DNA of 64,000 bases, taken from positions 17,417 through 81,416 of the forward strand of contig CALZUQ010000006.1 of the NCBI GenBank assembly GCA_945829425.1. Direction: 5' to 3'. The translations under genes and the position numbers were made by a program. The notes under the pieces are model-generated. The model ran no database searches. It had not been told where the DNA came from and saw only the letters and a program-made list of their open reading frames with translations. Below, in pieces: positions 17,598 through 26,684 of the stretch (positions within the stretch are counted from its first letter, which is position 1; every line of letters starts with the position of its first letter). Source of the stretch: an uncultured bacterium. Lineage in GTDB: Bacteria > Bacteroidota > Bacteroidia > Bacteroidales > Bacteroidaceae.

Positions 17598-18950
17598 TTA
17601 TTCTTCAGCCAGGCGCGCCTTTATAGCCGCTGTCTCAGCCTCGTAGCCCGGTTTTTCGAGAAGAGCGAACATATTCTTCTTGTACGCCTCTACTCCCGGC
17701 TGGTTGAATGCGTTTACTCCGAGGAGCTGTCCTGAGATGCCGCATGCCATCTCAAAGAAGTATATCAGCTGTCCGAAGTTATATGCGTCGAGACGCTCTA
17801 TAGAGATGAGTATGTTAGGTACTCCGCCGTCGACATGTGCAAGGCGAGTGCCCAGCTCTGCGTTTTTGTTCACCTCGTCAATTCGTTTTCCTGCAAGGAA
17901 GTTCAGTCCGTCGAGGTTCTCCTCGTCAGAAGGGAAGAGTAGGTTACGCTCCGGATTCTCCACAGATATACATGTCTCGAAGATAGTGCGCTCTCCGTCC
18001 TGTATCCACTGTCCCATAGAGTGTAGGTCTGTCGTGAAGTCGCATGATGCAGGGAATAGTCCCTTTCCGTCCTTTCCCTCAGACTCACCGTAGAGCTGTT
18101 TCCACCATTCAGCGTAGTAGTGCAGCTTCGGCTGGTAGTTTATGAGTATCTCAATTTTCTTTCCGTTCTGGTAGAGTGCGTTACGTGTTGCAGCATATAC
18201 CGCTGCCGGGTTCTCCTCGAAAGGCACGTCTATGCCACACTGTTTCTCCATTACCACGGCACCAGCCACGAGTTGCTCGATGTCTATTCCGGCACATGCT
18301 ATAGGAAGCAGTCCTACCGGAGTGAGTACAGAGAAGCGTCCACCAACGTTGTCAGGAATGATGAACGAGCGGTATCCCTCTTTGTCAGCGCATGTACGTG
18401 CCGCACCCTTCTTTGCGTCTGTTACGGCAACGATGAGGCTCTTTGCAGCCTCTTTGCCTACCTGTGCCTCTAACTGTGTCTTGAGAAGTCGGAAAGTCAG
18501 AGCTGTCTCTGTAGTTGTTCCAGACTTTGAGATATTTATTATAGCAAAGGTCTTGCCCTTAAGATATTCTGTCAGTTCTGAGAGATAATCCTCACCGATA
18601 TTGTTTCCGGCGAAAACCACAGCAGGAGTGCTGCTGTCCTTTACGAGCCATGCAAAAGAGTTCTGCAGTCCTTCTATTACAGCCTTGGCGCCAAGGTATG
18701 ATCCGCCTATTCCGGCTATTACGATTACCTCAGCCTTCTGACGGAGGTCAGCAGCGACAGCCTTCACCTCAGCGAGGAATTCCGGTGTTATGGATGAAGG
18801 CAAGTGTAGCCATCCGAGGAAATCATTTCCTGGTACAGTTCCTTCCTCAAGACCTTTCTGAGCCTCTTTTACCTGCTCCTTAAGAGCCATTACTGCGCCG
18901 GCAGGTAGAAACTGCTGCGCCTTTGTGATGTCTAAAGATATCTGTTTCAT
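17598..18950 (-). CDS. pgi: Glucose-6-phosphate isomerase
   Basis: This 450-residue cytoplasmic enzyme interconverts glucose 6-phosphate and fructose 6-phosphate. It has the short bacterial form with two SIS sugar-isomerase folds: [14 protein letters not shown] (about 84), [20 protein letters not shown] (about 138), [11 protein letters not shown], and the C-terminal [14 protein letters not shown] with the catalytic Lys. It begins 32 bp after the ettA stop, so the two are likely cotranscribed. In Bacteroides, as I recall, pgi follows lysS and gpsA; here those lie at 44-47 kb. Confidence 0.96.
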   Translation of the reverse strand: MKQISLDITKAQQFLPAGAVMALKEQVKEAQKGLEEGTVPGNDFLGWLHLPSSITPEFLAEVKAVAADLRQKAEVIVIAGIGGSYLGAKAVIEGLQNSFAWLVKDSSTPAVVFAGNNIGEDYLSELTEYLKGKTFAIINISKSGTTTETALTFRLLKTQLEAQVGKEAAKSLIVAVTDAKKGAARTCADKEGYRSFIIPDNVGGRFSVLTPVGLLPIACAGIDIEQLVAGAVVMEKQCGIDVPFEENPAAVYAATRNALYQNGKKIEILINYQPKLHYYAEWWKQLYGESEGKDGKGLFPASCDFTTDLHSMGQWIQDGERTIFETCISVENPERNLLFPSDEENLDGLNFLAGKRIDEVNKNAELGTRLAHVDGGVPNILISIERLDAYNFGQLIYFFEMACGISGQLLGVNAFNQPGVEAYKKNMFALLEKPGYEAETAAIKARLAEE

Positions 18951-18981
18951 ATTTTAATAGTATTTAGTTAGAAAAGATTTT

Positions 18982-20679
18982 TTATCCCTCCATTAGTTTT
19001 CTGTATCTCGGACGTTTTATCTCGTCTGTTCCGAGTCGCATGGCTTTGTTTATCTCGTAGTCAGAATAGCTTCCTTCGAAGAAGAACACCTCTCCGTTTC
19101 CCTCGAACGCGAGGATATGTGTGCATATACGGTCGAGGAACCAACGGTCGTGTGAAATGACCACGGCACATCCCGCGAACGACTCCAGACCTTCCTCAAG
19201 TGCGCGCAAGGTGTTTACGTCAATATCGTTTGTCGGCTCGTCGAGCAGCAGAACGTTACCCTCCTGCTTCAGTGCGAGAGCGAGCTGCAAGCGGTTTCGC
19301 TCACCTCCTGACAGTACTCCACATAGCTTTCCCTGGTCGTTGCCTGAGAAGTTGAAACGGCTGAGGTACGCACGTGCGTTGACATCGCGTCCCCCCATTC
19401 GGAAGGTCTCTGTCCCTTGTGATACCACGTCGTACACGGTTTTCTTCGGGTCGATGTCCTTATGCTGCTGGTCAACGTACGCCAGTTTCACCGTTTCGCC
19501 CACCTCAAATGTTCCGTTGTCTGGTGTCTCCATTCCCATAATCAGTCGGAAGAGCGTTGTCTTTCCGGCACCGTTAGGCCCTATCACTCCTACTATGCCG
19601 TTCGGTGGCAGCATGAAGTTAAGGTCTTTGAACAGCACCTTCTCTCCGAACGCCTTTGCCACATGCTCTGCGTTGAGCACCTTGTTGCCCAGTCGTGGAC
19701 CGTTAGGAATGAATATCTCCAGTTTCTCCTCCCTCTCTTTCTGTTCCTGGTTGAGCATGGCGTCATAGGAGTTCAGACGCGCCTTTCCCTTTGCCTGTCG
19801 TGCCTTTGGTGCCATACGTATCCATTCCAGCTCTCTCTCCAGTGCTTTGCGTCGTTTTGATGCCGTCTTCTCCTCCTGTGCCATGCGTGAAGTCTTCTGG
19901 TCAAGCCATGAAGAGTAGTTACCCTTCCATGGTATTCCCTCTCCGCGGTCGAGTTCCAGGATCCATTCGCTTACGTCGTCGAGGAAGTATCTGTCGTGTG
20001 TCACTGCAATCACCGTGCCCTCATACTGCTGCAAGTGCTGTTCCAACCAGTCTATCGACTCAGCATCGAGGTGGTTGGTAGGCTCGTCGAGCAGCAGTAC
20101 GTCCGGTTTCTGCAACAGCAGTCGGCATAGCGCCACACGTCTGCGTTCGCCTCCTGACAGTTTCTCTACGCTCCATTCTCCCGGCGGGCATCTCAGTGCG
20201 TCCATGGCTCTCTCAATCTTTGAGTCCATGTTCCATGCGTCGGTAGAGTCAATAATGTCCTGCACCTCCGCCTGTCTTGCCATCAGTTTGTCCATTTTGT
20301 CCGGGTCAGAGTAGTATTCCTCCATTCCGAACTTCACGTTTATCTCGTCATATTCCTTCAGTGCGTCGTAGACATACTGCACTCCCTCCTGCACGTTTTC
20401 CTTTACCGTTTTCGTCTCGTCGAGCGGTGGGTCCTGCGGCAGGTATCCTACGCTATATCCCGGGCTCCATACCACTTCTCCCTGTGTCGGTTGCTCTATG
20501 CCGGCGATAATTTTCATAAGCGTAGACTTTCCTGCTCCGTTAAGTCCTACGATACCTATTTTTGCCCCATAGAAGAAAGAGAGGTAGATGTTCTTAAGTA
20601 TCTGCTTCTGGTTCTGTGGGATAATCTTGCTTACTCCCACCATAGAGAAGATAATCTTCTTGTCGTCGACTGTTGCCAT
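18982..20679 (-). CDS. ettA: Energy-dependent translational throttle protein EttA (ABC-F)
   Basis: This 565-residue protein has two ABC ATPase domains and no membrane helices. Walker A motifs are GLNGAGKST (about 44) and GPNGAGKTT (about 350). Signature motifs are KLSGGERRRVALCRLLL and VLSGGERNRLQLALAL. Between them lies the basic, helical P-site tRNA interaction motif (MAQEEKTASKRRKALERELEW). ABC-F proteins of this class bind the ribosomal E site and couple first peptide bond formation to ATP level. It is directly upstream of pgi on the same strand. Confidence 0.95.
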   Translation of the reverse strand: MATVDDKKIIFSMVGVSKIIPQNQKQILKNIYLSFFYGAKIGIVGLNGAGKSTLMKIIAGIEQPTQGEVVWSPGYSVGYLPQDPPLDETKTVKENVQEGVQYVYDALKEYDEINVKFGMEEYYSDPDKMDKLMARQAEVQDIIDSTDAWNMDSKIERAMDALRCPPGEWSVEKLSGGERRRVALCRLLLQKPDVLLLDEPTNHLDAESIDWLEQHLQQYEGTVIAVTHDRYFLDDVSEWILELDRGEGIPWKGNYSSWLDQKTSRMAQEEKTASKRRKALERELEWIRMAPKARQAKGKARLNSYDAMLNQEQKEREEKLEIFIPNGPRLGNKVLNAEHVAKAFGEKVLFKDLNFMLPPNGIVGVIGPNGAGKTTLFRLIMGMETPDNGTFEVGETVKLAYVDQQHKDIDPKKTVYDVVSQGTETFRMGGRDVNARAYLSRFNFSGNDQGKLCGVLSGGERNRLQLALALKQEGNVLLLDEPTNDIDVNTLRALEEGLESFAGCAVVISHDRWFLDRICTHILAFEGNGEVFFFEGSYSDYEINKAMRLGTDEIKRPRYRKLMEG

Positions 20680-20783
20680 GTGTTTCTGATTAGTATATAT
20701 AAATATGTGTAATTTTATTCTCGTTCAGCATGATTTCCGGGTGTCCTCTTTCCCTGTCATTGTTCCTTTTCTTCCTCCCCGCC

Positions 20784-21731
20784 TTATTTCCATTCCGTCA
20801 CGTCGATATATGTCTGTACCGACTGTTCTATCTTGTCTGGAAGGTTACAGAAGAAGTCATATCCTGTTCGGCTTTCCAGTTCGTTTATTGTTATCATATA
20901 TGGCGTGAGGTCCTTGCTTGCGTCCGCCTTATGCTCCGCCCAGAATGCCATTCCGGAGTACATTCCGGCAGCAGACTTTTTCAGCACCGCCATAAAGAAA
21001 TATTTCGGCACGGGCATGCGCAGCGTAGCGTTTGTAGCTCCTGTCTTTGGGTTTTTCTCCAGTGTCCCCGCCTGTTTCTTGCCGTTTATTGTCACGTCGT
21101 ACAATGTTCCGCCCTTGCATATGTACATCACTCCTCCGTTTCCTACCACCACGTCACGCCACGTGCGTACCTTGCTCTCCATTGTGGCCCATACACCCCC
21201 GTTGAACTCGTATATCTGCGGGTGCATATTGCTAAGGAAGAACGTCTGTCCATTGACGTTTTGCGAGCATATACGGTCTTCCGAAGCGCAGATGTGTCCC
21301 CGATTATATCCCGATCCGCTATAGTCGGAGAGTTCCGTCCGGTATGCCTCGTCAATCTCCATGTCGGGTTGGAAGGGGTCTCCCGTCCATTGCCTTCCTT
21401 GCCATACCGCTCCGCTCCAGCTTTTTCTTTCCCAACCTTTTGTGGTGTTCGTAGCGTTCCATTCCCAGCATGTCCAGCGTTGCGCCCTTGTTATGCAGTC
21501 CCATTCTACGCTGTAGTTTACCCCTATGCCGTCGTCGTATTTTGTCAGCAGCATATAGTTTGTGCCGTTTTTCACTCTCGGCATCTCTATCCTTGTGGCA
21601 TATATGCTTTTCTCTGTTGTGTTTGCATTGACGTTTACGTCTTCCGTCAGTAGAGGATCGTCGTCGCTGTTACATGCCGTAAACGCCAGCGTGACGAGCA
21701 TGACGGCGTGGTAGAAATAGTATTTTTTCAT
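20784..21731 (-). CDS. DNA/RNA non-specific endonuclease, lipoprotein
   Basis: This 315-residue protein starts with a lipoprotein signal (MKKYYFYHAVMLVTLAFTAC, Cys at about 20). The beta-beta-alpha-metal nuclease domain covers about residues 70-300. Catalytic His is in YNRGHICASEDR, Mg2+-binding Asn in FLSNMHPQ and Glu in WATMESKVR. The usual DRGH is NRGH here; His, Asn and Glu are kept, so activity is likely. It would cut extracellular or periplasmic DNA and RNA without sequence preference. A promoter (TTTG-20-TACTTTTG on the minus strand, 21870-21901) lies about 140 bp upstream. Confidence 0.92.
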   Translation of the reverse strand: MKKYYFYHAVMLVTLAFTACNSDDDPLLTEDVNVNANTTEKSIYATRIEMPRVKNGTNYMLLTKYDDGIGVNYSVEWDCITRAQRWTCWEWNATNTTKGWERKSWSGAVWQGRQWTGDPFQPDMEIDEAYRTELSDYSGSGYNRGHICASEDRICSQNVNGQTFFLSNMHPQIYEFNGGVWATMESKVRTWRDVVVGNGGVMYICKGGTLYDVTINGKKQAGTLEKNPKTGATNATLRMPVPKYFFMAVLKKSAAGMYSGMAFWAEHKADASKDLTPYMITINELESRTGYDFFCNLPDKIEQSVQTYIDVTEWK

Positions 21732-21869
21732 TTATTAGAGTTTTTTCTATATGGAAGAATGCCGTCACGGCTTCCGAATGGCAAGAGCCGTTGCGCTGTT
21801 ATCCGGTATTCTTCACCATATAAGAGTGTCGTTTCCACTCTTTGTAAATATACGTTTTTTTTGTCTTTG

Positions 21870-21901
21870 CAAAAGTACGAAATAAATTTTTAACTACCAA
21901 A
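21870..21901 (-). promoter_or_regulatory. Promoter of the nuclease lipoprotein gene
   Basis: On the minus strand, TTTG (plus 21898-21901) is followed after 20 bp by TACTTTTG (plus 21870-21877), a full Bacteroidetes-type promoter. The divergent gap 21732-22383 also holds the 22140-22153 palindrome, a possible -7 box for the phosphatase and a repeat copy at 22282. A 92-codon frame at 21924-22202 has no recognisable features. Confidence 0.7.
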
Positions 21902-22139
21902 GATAATCGTACAAAAAAATCCCATGAAGCGAGAAAAGAGGCTTTGTGAGGGTAAAAAACAGCTGTTTTTCTTGTTCTCTCCCGTCCTCTTGCTGTTCAA
22001 ATGCGTTTACTTTACTTTCCATATCGTGGTTGAATGTCAGTCAAGAAACAGCGTCGCCACAAGTTTCCGTACTAACGGCATTCATAAAGTTGCCATAAAA
22101 CCTTTTTGTAATGGAAAGAGCGCATTTATTGTCGTAAAA

Positions 22140-22153
22140 TGCCACATGTGGCA
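22140..22153. promoter_or_regulatory. 14-bp palindrome upstream of the alkaline phosphatase
   Basis: TGCCACATGTGGCA is a perfect palindrome, flanked by AAAA and ATATTTTAT. It lies 64 bp upstream of the -7 candidate TAACTTTG (22217-22224), a suitable place for an activator or repressor site. Confidence 0.5.
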
Positions 22154-22281
22154 ATATTTTATGTTAAGAAAACCTTTTTTTCTTGCCTCTATACCTTATT
22201 AGAATGAAAAAATAAATAACTTTGCATAGCCATGAGGTTTTGTTGTGCATCAAATGACAAACAACATGTAATTATCTTCAG

Positions 22282-22304
22282 TGGGAATTACCAGTCCCCA
22301 CCTA
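22282..22304. repeat. Copy of the GGTGGG palindromic repeat
   Basis: GTGGGAATTA, then CCCCACCT at the right side, forms a hairpin and matches the 43853-43878 copy at both arms. It lies in the leader of the alkaline phosphatase gene. Confidence 0.5.
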
Positions 22305-22383
22305 ATATCTTTTATGCGGACCAAGAAGAGCCGCCTGAAAAGGTGTCTCCTCTCACCACCTTACCTAAAACAGTAATAGTAAT

Positions 22384-23826
22384 ATGACAAGAAGAAGCAT
22401 TTCCTTTCTGTTCGCTCTCTTCCTCCTTCTCTCCACGGCATCAGCAGAGAAGAAGGCGAAATATGTTTTTTATTTCATCACCGACGGAACCGGCGTGAAC
22501 ACTATCCTTGGTGCGGAGATGTATAATGCGGCAAAGAAAGGTGTCATAGGCCGTGAGCCGTTCTTCATGACACAGTTCCCCGTGGTCAGCATGGCGTCGA
22601 CCTATTCCTTCGACAGCGGAGTGACCGACTCCGCCGCGTCGGGTACGGCACTCGCCACAGGAGTGAAGACCAAGAACGGTGCTGTAGGCGTCAAGGACGA
22701 CCTCACTACTCCCGTAACGTCGGTAGCAGCATGGGCGAAGGAAGCCGGCATGAGGGTCGGTGTAGCCACCAGCGTGCCAGTCAACCATGCCACTCCGGCA
22801 GCGTTTTTCGCACATAACGGCAAGCGCAGCGACTATTACGGCATAGGTGCTGACATGGTTTCCTCCGGCTTCGACTTCTATGGCGGGGCGGAGGTGAAGG
22901 ACCATTACGACGCAAAGAAACACCCGGGACAGCCGGACATCTACGACGAACTGCGGAAGAATGGCTACACCCTCGCCTTCGGCGTTGAGGATTTTAAGGC
23001 GAAAGCCGGAAAGGCAGAGAAACTCGTGCTGCTGCAGGACACCCTGCGCCTCAACCCTGCCTCGGGTACGTTTAGCATACCTTACGCCATTGAGGCGCGT
23101 GAGGGCGAGCTGAGGATTGAGGACATCCTGCTTTGCGAGATAGACTTCCTCATGAAGGACAACGATAACGGCTTCTTCCTCATGAACGAGATAGGCGGCA
23201 AGGTTGACTGGGCGTGCCACGCCCAGGATGCTGCTACGGCGTTTGCCGAGGTTGCGGCTGTCGACCGCTGTATAAAGATTGCCTATGACTTCTACCTCCA
23301 GCATCCTGACGAGACGCTCATAGTGCTTACCGCCGACCATGAGACCGGCGGGCTTGTCCTGGCAGAAGACGACATCTACGCCCTGAACCTTAAAGTCCTG
23401 GAAAACCAGCGTGTCAGCATGGACGGCTTCTCGGCACGTCTGAGATCCATGAAGGAGAAGGCTGGCAAGAACGTGACATGGGAAATGGCACAGCAGGCTC
23501 TGAAAGAGTGCTACGGCTTCTGGGACACCGTGGAGATCACGCCAGACGAAGAGAAGATGCTGAAGGAGACACATACCAGGTCCTTCGCCGACGGAGCACA
23601 GGAGGTGAAGAACGAATATTCAGCAAACCTCGCCCTCGCAGACCTCGCCAAGCGTATCATAAACAAGAAAGCACTCGTGTCGTGGCGCACGAAAGGCCAT
23701 TCGGCAGGTTTGGTGCCGGTGTTCGCCATAGGCTGTGGCAGCGAGGCGTTCCAGGGCTTCAACGACAACGCATTGATACCAAAGAAAATAGCCAAGGCGG
23801 CAGGCTACACCATACCACGGCAATGA
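22384..23826 (+). CDS. Alkaline phosphatase, exported
   Basis: The 480-residue protein has a signal peptide (MTRRSISFLFALFLLLSTASA). Alkaline-phosphatase motifs follow: FITDGTGVNTI with a metal-binding Asp, VTDSAASGTALATGVKT with the nucleophilic Ser (about residue 85), KVDWACHAQDAATA, TADHETGG with metal-binding Asp and His, and KGHSAGLVPVFAIG with a third His. It hydrolyses phosphomonoesters in the periplasm. The gene lies among exported nucleases and before a HAD phosphatase, as expected for phosphate or nucleotide scavenging. Its upstream region holds a palindrome and a repeat copy. Confidence 0.93.
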   Translation: MTRRSISFLFALFLLLSTASAEKKAKYVFYFITDGTGVNTILGAEMYNAAKKGVIGREPFFMTQFPVVSMASTYSFDSGVTDSAASGTALATGVKTKNGAVGVKDDLTTPVTSVAAWAKEAGMRVGVATSVPVNHATPAAFFAHNGKRSDYYGIGADMVSSGFDFYGGAEVKDHYDAKKHPGQPDIYDELRKNGYTLAFGVEDFKAKAGKAEKLVLLQDTLRLNPASGTFSIPYAIEAREGELRIEDILLCEIDFLMKDNDNGFFLMNEIGGKVDWACHAQDAATAFAEVAAVDRCIKIAYDFYLQHPDETLIVLTADHETGGLVLAEDDIYALNLKVLENQRVSMDGFSARLRSMKEKAGKNVTWEMAQQALKECYGFWDTVEITPDEEKMLKETHTRSFADGAQEVKNEYSANLALADLAKRIINKKALVSWRTKGHSAGLVPVFAIGCGSEAFQGFNDNALIPKKIAKAAGYTIPRQ

Positions 23827-23856
23827 CGTGGCTTCTGGAAGACGGAACTTTCATAT

Positions 23857-23895
23857 CGGACGGCAGGAGCCGGACATTCAGGCTCCTGCCGTCCG
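23857..23895 (+). terminator. Strong hairpin after the alkaline phosphatase
   Basis: A perfect 15-bp stem (23857-23871 with 23881-23895; CGGACGGC/GCCGTCCG at the base) encloses a 9-nt loop. It lies 31 bp after the stop. AAAAG follows instead of a T tract, so it may protect RNA ends or terminate weakly. Confidence 0.6.
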
Positions 23896-23952
23896 AAAAG
23901 AGTGATATATTTTACTACCCAAAAAAACAAAGATTAGTTTTCGAGAAAACAC

Positions 23953-24681
23953 ATGAGAAACATTATCGAGACCTACATGATGAAAAACGGCTTCTCCATC
24001 TGGCAGCCGAAAGTGGCACTCTTCGACATGGACGGAGTGCTGTATGATTCTATGCCAAACCATTCACGCTCATGGGAGGCAGCCATGAAGTTATACCATA
24101 TCAACATCTCCAAGCAGGACGCATACCTCTATGAGGGCATGAGAGGCGTGGAGGTTATCAAGAAACTCTTCCGCGACCAGAGGGGCGAGATTATTGACGA
24201 CGAGAGGGCTGAGGAGATGTACCGCACAAAGTCGCAGTACTACGCCGGATGTGACATCGCGCCTGTCATACCTCATGTCAAGGACGTCCAGCAGACGATG
24301 AAGAACTTCGGCATGAAGATTGGCGTGGTGACAGGAAGCGGACAGGCTACGTTGCTTGACAGAATACTCCAGGACTTCCAAGGACTGGTTGACGAGGACG
24401 TTATAGTTACGGCGAACAACGTTACGAGAGGCAAGCCACACCCCGAGCCGTATATCGTAGGCATGGACATGGCGGGATGCCGTCCGTGGGAGACTATAGT
24501 CGTGGAGAACGCTCCCCTCGGAGTGCGTGCCTCCAATGCCGCACGCTGCTTCACGATAGCCGTAAATACCGGTCCGCTCCACGACCGCACATTGAAGAGG
24601 GAAGGGGCAGACCTCATCGTACACTCCATGCGCGACCTTAACCTTCTCCTGCCGCTCCTCCTTACTCCTACAGAAGGATAA
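23953..24681 (+). CDS. HAD-superfamily phosphatase, beta-phosphoglucomutase-like
   Basis: This 242-residue cytoplasmic protein has HAD motif I FDMDGVLYDSMPNH (Asp nucleophile at about 24 and the +2 Asp), an alpha-helical cap (about 35-100), motif II GVVTGSGQATLLDRI (Ser/Thr), motif III Lys in TRGKPHPEPY, and VENAPLGVRASNAA with motif IV acidic residues. The substrate is uncertain: sugar phosphates or phosphoglycolate are typical. The first ATG at 23953 was kept; a later Met-Met at 23977 is also possible. Confidence 0.85.
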   Translation: MRNIIETYMMKNGFSIWQPKVALFDMDGVLYDSMPNHSRSWEAAMKLYHINISKQDAYLYEGMRGVEVIKKLFRDQRGEIIDDERAEEMYRTKSQYYAGCDIAPVIPHVKDVQQTMKNFGMKIGVVTGSGQATLLDRILQDFQGLVDEDVIVTANNVTRGKPHPEPYIVGMDMAGCRPWETIVVENAPLGVRASNAARCFTIAVNTGPLHDRTLKREGADLIVHSMRDLNLLLPLLLTPTEG

Positions 24682-24815
24682 GTTCCATGCTCCACATGGC
24701 GGCATGTGACACAACGAATAAATTACCTCACCCACGCAAACCTTAAACCTCCCGTCGCATAAGTCCTTCTGCGACAAGTTCTTCTGCGACGGCATAATAT
24801 CCACATAATACAAAT

Positions 24816-25532
24816 ATGATTACACCTCACAACAACGCTAAAGAACACGATTTCGCCAAGACGGTACTCATGCCCGGCGATCCATTACGTGCAAAATACA
24901 TCGCCGAGACATTTCTTGAGAGTCCTCGGTTAGTCAACGAAGTGCGCAATATGCTGGCATATACCGGAACATATAAGGGAGAGCCCATCTCCGTCATGGC
25001 GTCAGGAATGGGAATACCGTCTATAGGCATATACTCCTATGAACTGTTTAAGTTCTTCGGCGTAGAGAATATCGTCCGCATAGGTTCGGCAGGTTCTTAC
25101 TCGGAACGTCTGCAGGTCCGCGACGTCGTTCTGGCGGAGTATGCTTTCAGTGCTTCCACCTTCGCCCTCCGCTCCAGCGGCTCTCAGGAGCATATCTTCT
25201 ATCCTGACGCCCAGCTCAACGATATAATATCGACAAAAGCCGAAGAGCTCGGCATAACGTGTAAGAAAGCCAAGGTACACTCCAGCGATGCCTTCTATAC
25301 GGCACCAGAGTTAGGCGGCTGGGAGAACATACGCGACACGACGCAGACGGAGTGTGTGGAGATGGAAAGCTTCGGACTCTTCCACAACGCCAAGGTCCTG
25401 GGCAAGCGGGCGGCATGCATCCTGACCATATCCGACGCCTTCTATAACGAGGTGGCGCTGTCGGCAGAAGAGCGTCAGAACTCTTTCACACAGATGATGA
25501 CCCTTGCCCTCGAAAGCGCCATAACATTCTGA
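24816..25532 (+). CDS. deoD: Purine nucleoside phosphorylase (DeoD type)
   Basis: This 238-residue hexameric enzyme splits purine nucleosides with phosphate into base and (deoxy)ribose 1-phosphate. Visible motifs are VLMPGDPLRAKYIAETFLE (phosphate loop, residues 19-37), SGMGIPSIGIYSYEL, RIGSAGSY, the purine site ending VEMESFGLFHNAKVLGK (Glu binding the ribose) and TISDAF with the Asp that protonates the base. A rho-independent terminator follows directly. It fits the salvage of nucleosides released by the surrounding nucleases and phosphatases. Confidence 0.96.
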   Translation: MITPHNNAKEHDFAKTVLMPGDPLRAKYIAETFLESPRLVNEVRNMLAYTGTYKGEPISVMASGMGIPSIGIYSYELFKFFGVENIVRIGSAGSYSERLQVRDVVLAEYAFSASTFALRSSGSQEHIFYPDAQLNDIISTKAEELGITCKKAKVHSSDAFYTAPELGGWENIRDTTQTECVEMESFGLFHNAKVLGKRAACILTISDAFYNEVALSAEERQNSFTQMMTLALESAITF

Positions 25533-25541
25533 CCCTATACG

Positions 25542-25566
25542 AAAGCCCTCCTCGTGAGGGCTTTTT
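25542..25566 (+). terminator. Terminator after deoD
   Basis: AAGCCCTC and GAGGGCTT form the stem around CTCGT, followed by TTTTT, 10 bp after the stop codon. Confidence 0.85.
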
Positions 25567-25736
25567 GCTTATGGGGAGGTTATGTCGTAAAAACGACATA
25601 AAACAAGGACGGGAAGACATGATGACAAGGTGAGGGCAGCAAGTCCGTAAAAAACGCATAATTTAGTTACTATATCTGTGACGTCTTTGACATTTGTCAA
25701 GAATATGGCAGAATTTGAAAAAAAACAGTCAGAAAG

Positions 25737-26134
25737 TTTGGCTGTGTACGTAAACAGTAGTAACTTTGCACTCGGAAATCAGAAACAAGGGTTTCTAAAG
25801 AGATTAAAGTCATCGGAAAGGTGACATTCTGAAAGGGAGCCGAAAGGAAAACGGCAGAAGCCCATGAGGAAATCTCGAACAGCAACCGGTCTTATCTTCA
25901 AATAGGACACACATAAAATAATAGAATTAGTTTTTCATAGATAGTATATAGTTAGGTTTTAGTTATTAGGTAAAAGTTAGTTAGTTTTTATTTGTATTAG
26001 ATTTTTAGGTAAAAAGACGGTTATTATTCAGGTAACGCAGACCGACCGCGAGGTTAGTCCTCTTTTAAGAAAATATTTAAAAATCAATACAAACCCACAG
26101 CAGACATTGTGACTATGTCTGCTGTTTTTCTTTT
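25737..26134 (+). ncRNA. Possible stand-alone RNA with promoter and terminator
   Basis: A strong promoter (TTTG 25737-25740, 20-bp spacer, TAACTTTG 25761-25768) is followed by about 360 nt without a long reading frame, closed by a terminator (CAGCAGACA 26098-26106 with TGTCTGCTG 26116-26124, then TTTTTCTTTTT). The first 140 nt are purine-rich and can form several small hairpins: AGAAAC/GTTTCT, GTCATC/GGTGAC with a GGAAA loop, GCCG/CGGC. A 13-codon frame (25864-25905, MRKSRTATGLIFK) lies inside. No tmRNA, RNase P or SRP signature is visible. It could also be the leader of a gene now lost. Confidence 0.45.
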
Positions 26135-26165
26135 TAAACTATCTGTCCTTTTCCTGTTGCGTCGT

Positions 26166-26275
26166 TCTATTTCTCCGGTTCCTTTTTTCTATTTCTCCGG
26201 TTTTGCCCTTCTCATTCTTAAGTCTTGTTTTTCTCTTTCTCCGGTTTTGCCCTTCTCATTCTTGACTCTTGCCTT
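26166..26275. repeat. Pyrimidine-rich tandem repeat
   Basis: TTTCTCCGGTTTTGCCCTT recurs with a period of 43 bp (units from 26189 and 26232), preceded by a shorter unit at 26166. It lies in the gene-free gap between the deoD and EEP nuclease genes (25533-26684). Confidence 0.7.
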
Positions 26276-26400
26276 CACGTCCTTGAGTTTTGTTTTATGT
26301 CTTCTCGTTATTGTTTTTCTCCTCAAGAAAAATATATTATGCCCGTAGACATTTTCCATTGCTCCCCATAAAAAAATATTTTTATAGGCATGTATTCTTC

Positions 26401-26501
26401 GTTCATAGGCTTAGAATGTATGTTCAAAGGCTTGGAATGTATGTTCAAAGGCTTGGAATGTGCGTTCAAAGGTTTTGAATGTACGTTCAAAGGCTTTGAA
26501 T
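26401..26501. repeat. Five palindromic 21-bp tandem repeats
   Basis: Five 17-bp cores with 4-bp spacers start at 26401, 26422, 26443, 26464 and 26485, exactly 21 bp apart. The last core, GTTCAAAGGCTTTGAAT, is an inverted repeat of TTCAAAG around one base; the others keep this with one to three changes. Spacing of two helix turns puts all sites on one DNA face. Confidence 0.85.
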
Positions 26502-26684
26502 GAAGATTTTATAACGTAGAAAATGTTTTTTCCCTGCTTTACAGAAGAATGATTGTAGGCTAAGAATAATGATGTTGTGGAAGAAGAAAAAAAGTACGCC
26601 CAAGACTGAGGGTTGCAGTCTTGGGCGTAGGCTTACTGTGTGTCTATGTATTTGGAATTACTTTTTTCCTTTGTTTTTTCTCTT

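Noticed and set aside
21924..22202. 92-codon frame in the nuclease-phosphatase gap
   Set aside because: No start context, no domain, and it runs across the palindrome and phosphatase promoter region.
25737..26134. tmRNA or RNase P RNA at the 25.8-kb transcript
   Set aside because: No tRNA-like end, no tag frame, and the conserved RNase P core bases are missing.
26401..26501. CRISPR array
   Set aside because: Spacers are only 4 bp and nearly constant; no cas genes.
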